Shown here: positions 9,461 through 18,439 of the stretch, piece after piece
How the letters are laid out: each line of letters opens with the position of its first letter
How positions within the stretch are numbered: position 1 is the first letter of the stretch
Source: Chara braunii
Taxonomy: Eukaryota; Streptophyta; Charophyceae; Charales; Characeae
DNA length: 25,787 nucleotides
NCBI GenBank assembly: GCA_003427395.1
Contig: BFEA01000780.1
Span: 517,513 to 543,299, forward strand
Direction of reading: 5' to 3'
Notes under the pieces: model-generated
Seen by the model: only the letters and a program-made list of their open reading frames with translations
What the model was told of the DNA's origin: nothing
The model's database searches: none
Program-made: the position numbers and the translations under genes

Positions 9461-9479
9461 CCTTAAGCCTAGACTGCCC

Positions 9480-10001
9480 TTGGATTTCATATTACTTGAG
9501 AACCAGCCCTCTGCTGCACCAGGGACTTTAGAGTTTGCTTATCGATATGAGCAGCTGATACAACAGGCTGTTGAACAGATGCACAAGGCACAGGCGGCGA
9601 TGATAGAGTCTGAGAACAAACACCATCACCCATCCACGTTCCGGGTAGGAGAGAGAGTCTGGGTCAAGTCCTCAGAACAGGGACAGGAGCACGGCATCTC
9701 CCGCAAGCTCATGCCACAGTACTTTGAACCATGGGAGATTCTGGATGTTGTTAGGAATGAACTGGATGGGCCGTCTTATGTTATACACATCCCTGGTCAC
9801 TTACGTACGTACCCTGTTTTTCACGCTTCTAAGCTTGCACCATTCAAAGAAACTGACCAGTTTCCCTCTCGTCGCTCTATGCTGCCCCCAACCACGGATG
9901 GAGAGGTCGACATCGACGACATCGACGACATCGTTGACCACAGGGAGATGCCAGTTCCAAGACCAACAGGCAGAGGACGTCCTCCAAAACCGAAGCTGTA
10001 G
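9480..10001 (+). pseudogene. Integrase C-terminal (GPY/F-like) domain
   Basis: The frame reads LDFILLENQPSAAP, AYRYEQLIQQAVEQMHKAQA, VGERVWVKSSEQGQEHGISR, KLMPQYFEPWEILDVVRNEL, GPSYVIHIPGHLRTYPVFHA and SKLAPFK. The 'VGERVWV .. KL.P.Y..PWEI .. GPSY .. VFHASKL' series marks the GPY/F module that follows the core in chromodomain-containing Ty3 integrases. It helps bind DNA. A TAG at 9999-10001 ends the frame within the tail. Confidence 0.85.
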
Positions 10002-10145
10002 TATCGAGTTCGGTTCAGACATCACACTGATCCCAAGGAGGACAGATGGTTCACAAGGGAGGAACTGATGCAGACCGCTCCACAGGTAGTCGCTCACTAT
10101 GAGAAGTCTCTACGGAAAGGAAACCGCCAGATTATCGAAGACTGA
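10002..10145 (+). pseudogene. Chromodomain-like tail of integrase
   Basis: Reading on in the same frame after the TAG at 9999-10001 gives YRVRFRHHTDPKEDRWFTRE, then ELMQTAPQVVAHYEKSL, to a TGA at 10143-10145. Together with DIDDIVDHREMPV just upstream, the order 'DIVDHR .. YRVRFRHH .. EDRWFTREEL .. VVAHYE' matches the layout of a chromodomain (EIldhR..YlVkWkgy..tWep...l....lv..y), with aromatic positions substituted. Such tails steer integration toward marked chromatin. The stop probably replaces a sense codon. Confidence 0.65.
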
Positions 10146-10170
10146 ACTTCTCAGAGGACTAGCGAAGTAT

Positions 10171-10181
10171 GGAGGAGGGAA
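10171..10181 (+). other. Polypurine tract
   Basis: The purine run GGAGGAGGGAA directly abuts the TG that starts the 3' LTR. This is the expected plus-strand primer site of an LTR retrotransposon. Confidence 0.8.
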
Positions 10182-11090
10182 TGCGAGGCACAAGGCCTCG
10201 ATAAGCCCTACTGGACTCCTATTTGCAACAGCGTCGGCCACCCTAAGAGAAGGCAGGCCCGGCGGACCTTAAGAGGCCTATTTTGGACTACTTCGCAACT
10301 GGGGAAAATCCAGGCAGTTGCGCAGCGCCAGTTGGTTGGAAGCGCCCAGGCCCTGGTTCCTTGTATCAAATGCATCTGAGTCAGGCCCAGGGCGAGATTC
10401 GCAGCATAGGCCCAACTGAGGCTGTGGGCAGTTGGGCACAGGTAACTGTCGGTGGCCCTGGGCCAATTCGTTTTGTCTGAGGCTCAGCCTCCTTGGTCCT
10501 ACCGGAAGCTTCTGGGCAGAGGCCCAGCACAGCCAAGCTGCACGCACGCAGGCTGGCCATTTTCCATATAGGAAAGGGCCAGCCCACGCTGGAGGCATTC
10601 GGGCACTGGCTGCATGCCGCGCTAACGCTGGCCAGGCTCACGCGCTCACGGGCGAGCAGGAAGGAGCAGGCAGCCATAGCCGAGCTGCGCTGCTGTATAC
10701 TGGATGGGGCGCATGGTGGTCCTTGGGTTCAAGTGGCATCTGTGTGTGAGTTGGGGAACGAGGTTATGAGTGATACGAGAGACATACCTGGTGCTTGAGG
10801 CGACGGCATTGTCCGAGATCTGCTTGTACTTCGGTGAAGCTGTTGACGTCATCCGGCAGCATTGTAGAGTAGGCTAGATAGGATCTGCCATCTGTAGTCT
10901 GGGTGCCGAGTGCCAGATAGGATATCAACATTGGTTCTTCGTTGATGATGATGAGACCATTCCAGCATTGTCAATTATGAGCTCTTGGTGTGTTCTTATT
11001 TGGTGAAACTTGTGGTGCAATTCTACTTTTGGTTTGAGGTCACGACTATCTAGTCTCATGTGTATGATGTTGTTTGACATCTTCCTTGCA
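10182..11090 (+). repeat. 3' LTR (909 bp)
   Basis: It starts TGCGAGGCACAAGGCCTCG and ends TCCTTGCA. It matches the 5' LTR with scattered substitutions and a 21-bp deletion near 11077. Similarity between the two copies ends at the CA terminus, and the aatg target duplication follows at 11091-11094. Confidence 0.88.
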
Positions 11091-11094
11091 AATG
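11091..11094. repeat. Right 4-bp target site duplication (aatg)
   Basis: It is identical to the bases at 2266-2269 and immediately follows the CA end of the 3' LTR. Confidence 0.6.
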
Positions 11095-11516
11095 AATGGT
11101 CACGATGACAAAGAGTGGATGGTCTACCAATGGGTCTGAGCTCAGTTGGTACATCCCCCCTGAACTGAACTGTCGAAATACAGACATGAGTTCAAACTCC
11201 ACTGGAAGCAGATCAGTAAAATACGGCTGTGCCATTCTGACGTGCCTATGGCCGATCAGGCCAAATGATGATATCGGCACCCTTTTCATTGAAAAAAAAG
11301 AGGAGGAATGAATGGTCATAAATTCATAATGTCACAGAATGAAGAGTGGCATACGCAAAGTCCATCAACTCAATCAACTGATGAGAACTGAGCCCTGCCT
11401 GCACAGAGCAATCACCATGACAAACCACATTAGCCATGTGTGCCGGCAAAGCGGCTATGTCAGCAAAGAGCATGTTTTACAATAGCTGCAAGCAATCTGT
11501 GGAAGACAAGCGGGAT

Positions 11517-11563
11517 GCATATACAGCAAGAGGAGATGCAGTGCAGCCCCACCATACTGATAT

Positions 11564-11639
<76 letters not shown>

Positions 11640-11736
11640 ATATACAGCAAGAAGACGAGATGTGACACAGCCTCACCATACTGATATAAAATAGAAGAGG
11701 AGATGTGATGCAGCCTCACCATACTGATATATATAC

Positions 11737-11767
<31 letters not shown>
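11517..11767. repeat. Diverged tandem repeat with long (GA)n and (AT)n(GA)n
   Basis: Three units ending in CACCATACTGATATA lie at 11517-11565, 11639-11689 and 11692-11732. An (AG)n run of about 72 bp (11567-11638) sits between the first two. An (AT)n followed by (AG)n compound microsatellite follows at 11727-11767. It is not coding. Confidence 0.85.
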
Positions 11768-11890
11768 ATGCAGAGAGACACAAGGGTGAGGGGCTCAGAG
11801 AACGCAGCAAGAGATGGGCACAGGCACAAGAAACAGCAAGTAAATGTAGAGAAAAATCATCATAATACATATTCTGGACAAACCATATAA

Positions 11891-12257
11891 TGCGAGAGCG
11901 ACAACCCCGGCAGTTATTATTCCTTCATCAGCCTGCCAGACGACTCACTTACGAGGCGTTTACGACAGTGCATCCCGGGTGACGGACCTAGAAAAGAACC
12001 CCCAATAGACTCGATTCGATCACCAAACAAACGAGTGAATGACCAACCATACGGAGACTACACTCCCGGCACACCCATCGATGTTTATCGATGCCTCCCG
12101 CCCTCGACGTTGCCTCAAGAGTTAAAACCCTTATGAGCGCAATATTGATGAGGACAGACCTAATTTTTACCACAAACTCTTTGAACATGATGACATCGAT
12201 AATTTCTTATCATCAGTAGTGGCAACAGATAACACTAGAAAAAAGAGAGCGCATTAA
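11891..12257 (+). pseudogene. Possible coding relic, unrecognised, with one frameshift
   Basis: An 82-codon open frame without an ATG runs from 11891 to a TGA at 12134-12136. It has protein-like composition: DNPGSYYSFISLPDDSLTRR near the start, later YGDYTPGTPIDVYRCLPPS. A second frame from 12132 continues in similar style: YERNIDEDRPNFYHKLFEHD and FLSSVVATDNTRKKRAH, to a TAA at 12255-12257. Together they suggest one old coding stretch split by a one-base shift near 12132. I do not recognise the family. Balanced composition and many C-ending codons are the only evidence, and chance is possible. Confidence 0.25.
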
Positions 12258-12337
12258 ACCCTAGAAAAAATCGGATAACAGTAGGAGCGCGTTAAACCCT
12301 AGAAAAATTGGATAACCCTAGAAAAAAATCGGATAAC
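12246..12337. repeat. Three-unit repeat with telo-box-like core
   Basis: Units of the form GAGCGC(A/G)TTAAACCCTAGAAA, each followed by a TCGGATAAC-like end, start at about 12246, 12285 and 12316. The third unit lacks the first part. The TTAAACCCTAG core resembles the plant telo-box (AAACCCTA). No gene start is evident next to it. Confidence 0.7.
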
Positions 12338-12465
12338 GAAATGAAGGAGGAGCCGAAGAACCACTTACCCACATTTTTTGCCGCTTCGCGTCCAATGCTC
12401 TTTCGCCTACCGCCTCGTCGCCACCTTTGGCTATTCAATGCCATCGCCCGCGAACTGTACCAGAT

Positions 12466-12657
12466 GGCAGGCAGGCATCCGTCCATCACTAGAGCTATAC
12501 AGTGTATACACCCACCCCCACTGCTGACTCACCAAAATCCCATCACCTTGCGACCATAATCGACGGCAGGCAGGCATCCCTCCATCCATCACTACAGCTA
12601 TACACCCCACCACCACCTCTGATCCAAAATCCCATCACCCTCCGACCTTGATCAACT
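12466..12657. repeat. Tandem duplication, period about 99 bp
   Basis: Unit 1 starts GGCAGGCAGGCATCCGTCC at 12466 and unit 2 starts GGCAGGCAGGCATCCCTCC at 12565. Both continue through ATCACTA(G/C)AGCTATACA and AAAATCCCATCACC. Confidence 0.8.
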
Positions 12658-12710
12658 GCAGGCAGCAGGTACTATTTTTTTGCCATATAGTGTGCCAGCC
12701 ATCCGTTCAT

Positions 12711-12750
12711 TATCATCATCTTCTTCTTCTTCTTCTTCTTCTTCTCCTCC
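12711..12750. repeat. (ATC)n/(TTC)n microsatellite
   Basis: TATCATCATC leads into about nine TTC/TCT triplets. Frames through it encode only serine runs and are not taken as genes. Confidence 0.9.
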
Positions 12751-13094
12751 TTTGACGAAACAACATCACCACCATAGCCAAGATTCACCACGTCCAAGTG
12801 AGTGCGAGTGGGTCGCAACGCAAAGCCCAGGCCGGGGTGTGCCGTGCCACCCGTTTCGCTTCCTCTGATTCATAACCCGAAGAAAGAAAAGAAATCGCCG
12901 AAAGCCCTCACGCTTCCGGACCATGGTGTTTCTTCCCAATACTACCAAAGACACGGCTGTCCTTCCGACGCTACGAGCGTGCTAAGTGTGCGGCGCCATT
13001 ACATTCCAAGGGACAAACCGTTCCTCCAATTCTATTTACACATATACACACCGACAGCTGACCATCCTCTCAAACAAAGAAAACGTGCCTCTTC

Positions 13095-13147
13095 TCATCG
13101 TACACCTACCAGCGTCATCCGATCCCTCTGCCTGCTGAGCCAGAGGT

Positions 13148-13220
<73 letters not shown>

Positions 13221-13745
13221 CCCCCACAAAAAAAGAAAAAAACACATATATGCACCTGTTTGCCTGCAATAGAAATCTCCTACTCCATGCAGGGCCACAA
13301 TCTCCTGTGTCATGTAAGTTTCTGGCAATCGCTTCACGTCCCTCCGTCCCAGCTCCAAGAGAACGCACCTGCCTTGGGCACTTCGTTTCTCCTGCTGCTC
13401 GTGAAGCTGTGCACAGGTGGAAGCCAGCTTCGGCAATCGCCATGCAGTCGGGTGAGTCAAAAATCCAATGAAGAAGGAGCCGAGCAGGTGTTCCCACAAG
13501 CTGAGATGCATCCCCTGCGGTGACCCGTCCACAGAAAGACAACGCTGTGCACTAACCACTTGGCCAGAAAGGACTTCGGCTCCACTTCCCCTCTTCCACA
13601 AGTCCTCCAAATCGCTAAACAGACAGCCGGCCCAGTTGAACTGCCAACCAAACCCCCTGGCAAACGGAGAAGGCTTTGCTTCAAAAATAGCTGCGCCTGC
13701 GTCCTCGGCAGGCATACAGTCAGTCATATAGCAGCCTGCAGCCAA
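13095..13745 (-). other. Long unrecognised open frame ending in (CT)n
   Basis: A 216-codon minus frame starts at 13745 and runs into the CT/GA microsatellite, where its last 30 or so codons are Arg-Glu repeats. The first 165 codons are mixed in composition (for example FARGFGWQFNWAGCLFSDLE) but match no family I know. The overlapping frames look about as plausible. A donor-like CAG|GTGCGT lies within it at about 13368. It is listed only because of its length; an untranslated stretch is just as likely. Confidence 0.12.
13152..13217. repeat. (CT)n microsatellite
   Basis: About 33 uninterrupted CT dinucleotides, followed by a short C-run and A-rich sequence. Confidence 0.95.
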
Positions 13746-13769
13746 ACTATATTTTTCTTCTCATCTGAT

Positions 13770-14340
13770 TACATCTGGATTCGAACACTTCGGTCTGTAT
13801 TCCAACAATTCGTGGGAGTACCAACTACGCTACGTAGGCCCGTTGGTGCCTGCGGCCAAACTAAATTAACAGCACCAGCAAAACTCTATCGTCCATTCTT
13901 CCACGAAATCCAGCGTCCCTCTGCTTTTTTTTTGTGCAGGGCAGCCCACATCAAACTGCCGTGGCCTCGACTCGAAAGGAAATGGGCAGCACCACTCCAA
14001 AACACCATCATATCCATCCTTCACAAAATCCACCCACTCTCCCTCCCATCATGCACACCCATCCCAGATTGACTACAGACTGCAGAAGCGAAATATATCT
14101 TATAGCCTCTATGTAGAGGCAATCTCCGTTTTCGTCACACGCAGCAACAATCGCAGTAGTAGTCGCCAAAAACGTCCAAAACGCAGCTGCAATTCCAATC
14201 GTTGGCAGGAAAATTGACAAACCCGCACAGTCGTTTCGCAAGAAGAACACCCCCCTGCGACGACGCCGAGAGAGAAGCAGAAGAGCAAACAGGAGCGAGC
14301 GACAAAAGCTGAAAGCATCGTTTCTCATTTCTCCTGTTAA
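13770..14340. other. Stretch without a recognised gene
   Basis: Open frames exist on both strands, for example a minus frame at 14109-14318 with a hydrophobic start (MLSAFVARSCLLFCFSLGVV). None matches a family or shows a convincing exon series. I see no transposon motif here. Confidence 0.4.
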
Positions 14341-14470
14341 ACCACTGCAGAACCTGGACGTTTTTAGGTCGTTAACGCGGTGGCCGAATCAGTGCGCCGC
14401 GCAGGTCCATATGCATTTACGTCAGAGCCTCCCCAGAGGGGGCCTACCCCCCTCCTTGGGTACTGGGGGC

Positions 14471-14681
14471 TTAAACCACCACCCCCAACGGGGCCCCTGC
14501 ACTGTTCATTTTTCTTGTCTACAGGTACCAGGTCAAATTCCACAGGGCCCAGGCTCAGGACCACCACTACTTTTCCTTCCTTAGGGCGGCACTACACTAT
14601 AGATCTCAAGGCTCGGGGGGGGAATGCAGCCCCTTGGTTTGTCGAATTAGGGCCTTAAGATGGAGTGGAGTGGTGGTTTAA
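14471..14681. repeat. Inverted repeat bounded by TTAA (small fold-back candidate)
   Basis: TTAAACCACCAC at 14471-14482 pairs perfectly with GTGGTGGTTTAA at 14670-14681. A third related copy, GTTAAACCAC, lies about 135 bp upstream (near 14337). Both outer ends read TTAA, which is the target of piggyBac-type elements. The short arms make a chance or private repeat equally plausible. Confidence 0.35.
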
Positions 14682-14761
14682 CGCACTGAACAGGACTCGG
14701 GAGGAAGGTCTGAAGCAATCACAGACTGAATAGCTTCTTCGCTACGACTAGGCGCTCAAAA

Positions 14762-14880
14762 ACATCCTATAAACCCTTTAACGCATCGAATCGAAGACGG
14801 GAACTGAGCATTTGCAGAGCACATCCTATACACTGTAACGCATCGTCGGCATCGAAGACGAGACTGAGCATTTGCGGAGC
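14762..14880. repeat. Tandem duplication, period 59 bp
   Basis: Two units both begin ACATCCTATA (14762 and 14821) and share AACGCATCG, TCGAAGACG and ACTGAGCATTTGC(A/G)GAGC. Confidence 0.8.
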
Positions 14881-15149
14881 GCCCCCGAATGAGCGAGAAG
14901 TTCGCCAAGAACCCATCTATCCAGGCTAGAAGTGCTCACGAGTCAAAATTCCTCGAGAGTAGACATCCTGCACGCAAATGCTTAAGGCTTCGAACAGCTG
15001 CCAGGAAGATCGATCGCCTTCGCCACTGGACAGACCACCACAATGCAGTCCCCAACCTGCAGCAAATGTCATGCTATCGTGCCTAACATTTCCTTTCAGA
15101 TCAAGGCAACAAACAACATCATCGGATTATCCACATCACTAGTGCTGCC

Positions 15150-15830
15150 TTGTACTTCACGGCAGATCGAAACCATCGCGAGCAACAACAGGTGCATATG
15201 TGAGTGCTACTGTCTTGCTCTACCGGGCATAACTGCTAGCTCCACCATGACATTTGTTGCACATGGACGCAACGGATGACAGTGCAGCCACCAGCTAGTG
15301 CAAGCTCACATGCCGCTGCAAAAAATTGCAGAGACGAAAAACAGCGTATCGGCTACCTCTGCCACAACGTTTGGCGCCAAACGGATGCAACGAACGATAA
15401 TGGTGGCACCAGCTAGCGCAAGATTACACGTCGCTGCAAATTGAAGTGCTGAAAAACAGTGAATCTGCCACCTCTGCCACGACGTTTGCAGCAAACAGAT
15501 GAAACGGATGACAATGTGGGCACCAGCTAGATAAAGCTCACACTTCACACTTCACTGCAAGTTGAAGCGACGAAAAACAGCACAGGTGCATCAGCCGGCG
15601 CCCACCTCGAACTTCGCTACAGATTGACACAATGCCGAGAAACCGGCGTCTGCACTAATGTGATGATACCCAGTTCCTGTATGAGGTTGTACCTATCCGC
15701 GGCTACAATTCCGCTAGCTCTGTGAAACAGTTCGCCGCAAATCGAAGCACTAAACAACAACAACGGGCGCATCTCTGCTCGTGCTTCTCCCGTACTGTGC
15801 TGCAAATACTTGCAACATACAACTACCTTT
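15150..15830. repeat. Diverged satellite array, period about 118 bp
   Basis: The motif GCTGCAAATTGAAG..GA(C)GAAAAACAGCG recurs in altered form near 15155, 15310, 15430, 15555, 15615 and 15735. In the clearest part, CACCAGCTAG recurs near 15291, 15408 and 15525, with CCACCTCTGCCACRACGTTTG between. The period is close to 118 bp. Minus-frame ORFs through it are repetitive and not taken as genes. Confidence 0.65.
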
Positions 15831-16064
15831 TCCCGGTGGCTCGCAACCACACAACACAGTCAAAAAGGGGAATCGCGCCATCACCTCTCCCCTCCATGTC
15901 AGATCATTGCTCATCGTTCTCGGCTAAAAGAGGACTAGAGAACTACAAATGCCCAACACACACTCACTCCTTTACTCGGGGTGGTCGACGTTTTCCTGAC
16001 AACTCAATTCGTGCAAGACAAGACCAGACAAGATAAGACAATGCTCCTCGTTCGTCGGTGTCCC

Positions 16065-16193
16065 TCAAACAACAATTTCGTCCCGGCAAACTGGACATAT
16101 GCCCTGCTGGGAAAGCCACTTGTCGACACAGTCCTTGTGAAATGCATGTGCACAATTCGGCAGCACCCTTACCATCTCCCCTTTCACCATATC
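16065..16193 (-). CDS. NIP-like gene, exon 6 (RING-H2 core and stop)
   Basis: 42 codons plus TGA: DMVKGEMVRVLPNCAHAFHK, DCVDKWLSQQGICPVCRDEI, VV. Joined to CAIC in exon 5 the spacing is C-x2-C-x15-C-x1-H-x2-H-x2-C-x10-C-x2-C, an intact RING-H2. The Trp before the last cysteine pair (DKWL) is the usual E2-contact residue. The acceptor is CATTCCAG|GATATG. The stop is at 16065-16067, two residues after DEI. Confidence 0.92.
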   Translation of the reverse strand, partial: DMVKGEMVRVLPNCAHAFHKDCVDKWLSQQGICPVCRDEIVV

Positions 16194-16496
16194 CTGGAAT
16201 GCAAGTAGATAGTAGATACACAACAACCATTCAAAGTTGGCACAAGAAATAGGGTTAGGTGAACTTAGTTCCAAGGTCTACATGTGACCATGAAACATTC
16301 CTTAGACACTTAAATCATGTCTGCAATTTGTGGCATCATCAAAGGCCAAGGTGGACATAGAGAATTTAAATTCCCTGTTATACTAAGTGTTATTAGAGCA
16401 GGATTCTGCAACACAGAATCAATAGTGTTTATGAGATTTCCAATCAAGGATTGAGGCCAGTTCACATCAATTTAAGTCGCACAGAATCACATAATA

Positions 16497-16534
<38 letters not shown>

Positions 16535-18302
16535 CACCCACTCCCACCCCCACCCCCACCCACACCTACAAACACACATGCACACGTCCACAGACACACA
16601 TACACACACACATAACACACCAACACACACAAAATGAACAGCCTGACACGTACCAATCAACTAAAAGAGTGCACTTTGTGACACCAACGAAGAAAAGTGC
16701 ATGCAGCACCAGCCACACCGAAACCGTTCTTTTCGCCTTTTCCTGTGCAGCTCTTTCTTTTTCTTAATCTCAAGTGCAAGGCTCGCGTGTCTCAGATATG
16801 CAAGGTGCACCATGTTGATCTGGTTCCGTTCAATGTGGTGTCCACGCCACCATCTTTTGTAACAGCACACTTGCACGCTGGAGAAACGAGGACAGGGTAA
16901 TGGCCGACAGGTAAGGAGGGACAGACAGGAAAGACACAGCAAGAAGTGAACACAGAAGGAAAGTAAGAATTGTGGACTAGAGATGACATTGTAGGGGGAA
17001 GTAAGTATGACTGAGAGTCATCAGTCAGTTTGTGGGCGGGGCTGAAGTAGGGGAGGGGGGGAGGGGGAGAGGGAGGGGGGCGAAAGAGGTGGCATGCATG
17101 GTAGGGATGTCGTGGATGATGACATGAAAGACCTACCGTCTTCGGCCGAATAGAACGCTTGGTTGCTGTAGCTGTATTTGGGGCAACTTGCAGTCTACAT
17201 ACAGCAATAAGGACCGCGAGTTCTATTCGGATGAAGACGGTGGCCGACAGACGGTTCTTGGCACAAACACTTAGGACAACGGCTGACATCACAACCGCTG
17301 ACATTAACCATGCCTCCCGACAAACTCTCCCGACAAACGGAGCAAATCGACGCTGGCCAGGACGAAAGAACAGCAAGCACATAACACGGAGACACGCATT
17401 CACAACGACTCTGGCCACGCAAGAAATAGACATGCAATGTCCAGGCATGGAGATTGTTCAAGTTAGAAAAACAAGAGAGGGACAGCTGTCTGCACATGCG
17501 CCTGGACCTGGTCTCCAGCAGGTGCCAGGTGCAGCTCCCCTGCCAATAATTTTCAATCGACAGTTCAAAACAGAAAAAAGGAGAGATGGTGTGAAAAGCT
17601 TATGACAGTCATGTTGAGGTTTCCAGAAACCTCGTTCACTATTTCACTACTTCATATTTTGAACTATTTTCACAGACACACACACACACACACAAAAAAA
17701 AAAAAAAAACTACACCCAACGCACCTCCCAGATGTGGACAGAGCACAAGAAACGCACCTGAAGGCAGATTGCGCAGCCTGATGATTCACCGGCGGACTCA
17801 TCCCGTTTCTCCACCGTGACCTCATGAGATGGAAGCCTTGCCAGCGATGCAGGCGAGAGGCCAATGGATGCAGTACGCCCAGGTCCAAACATCTCATATA
17901 GCTCGTCATAACTCATACCGTCGACATCAACCTGTAGAATTCAAATTCGATTTAACCAAATAAAAATTTCGAAATAAAAACAAACAAAGGGCAGGGAAAG
18001 AAAAAGACGAAGTGGGTGGGTGGGTGGCTATTCCAGGTGAAGGCGTATAGACTTCCGTAATTTCGGTTATTGTCTTTGGACTGTCCCAGGAAGAAAGACC
18101 TCGCACCATAAAAGCCCTGAGCGGACTGATTAAGCGCATACTGACACTCGTATTTTATCGACTGAACTCTGGATGTAATTGCCGCCAAATATATCCAGGG
18201 TCAGCTGCAATTACAGCCAATTCCTCGTCTGACTATGCTCCAAGACTGGGGAACTGTTGGGATCAAACAAAGCTAGGCATAATGACCGATGACACAACTA
18301 AC

Positions 18303-18360
<58 letters not shown>

Positions 18361-18361
18361 N

Positions 18362-18439
<78 letters not shown>

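Larger units (their letters stand above)
2270..11090 (+). mobile_element. Ty3/gypsy LTR retrotransposon with chromodomain-like tail, decayed
   Basis: The unit runs LTR - leader - gag - nucleocapsid zinc knuckle - protease - reverse transcriptase - RNase H - integrase - chromodomain-like tail - polypurine tract - LTR, all on the plus strand. RT before integrase is the Ty3/gypsy order. The element spans about 8.8 kb and is flanked by a matching aatg. Every coding domain is broken by stops, frameshifts or deletions, so it cannot move on its own. The LTRs differ at many sites (by eye about 5% in the first 130 bp) and by a 21-bp indel, so the insertion is not recent. A Nextera junction adapter at 6310-6347 shows that part of gag is misassembled. 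Confidence 0.92.

Noticed and set aside
12077-12094. Small palindrome CATCGATGTTTATCGATG
   Set aside because: Seven-base arms are expected by chance at this window size, and nothing around it suggests a site.
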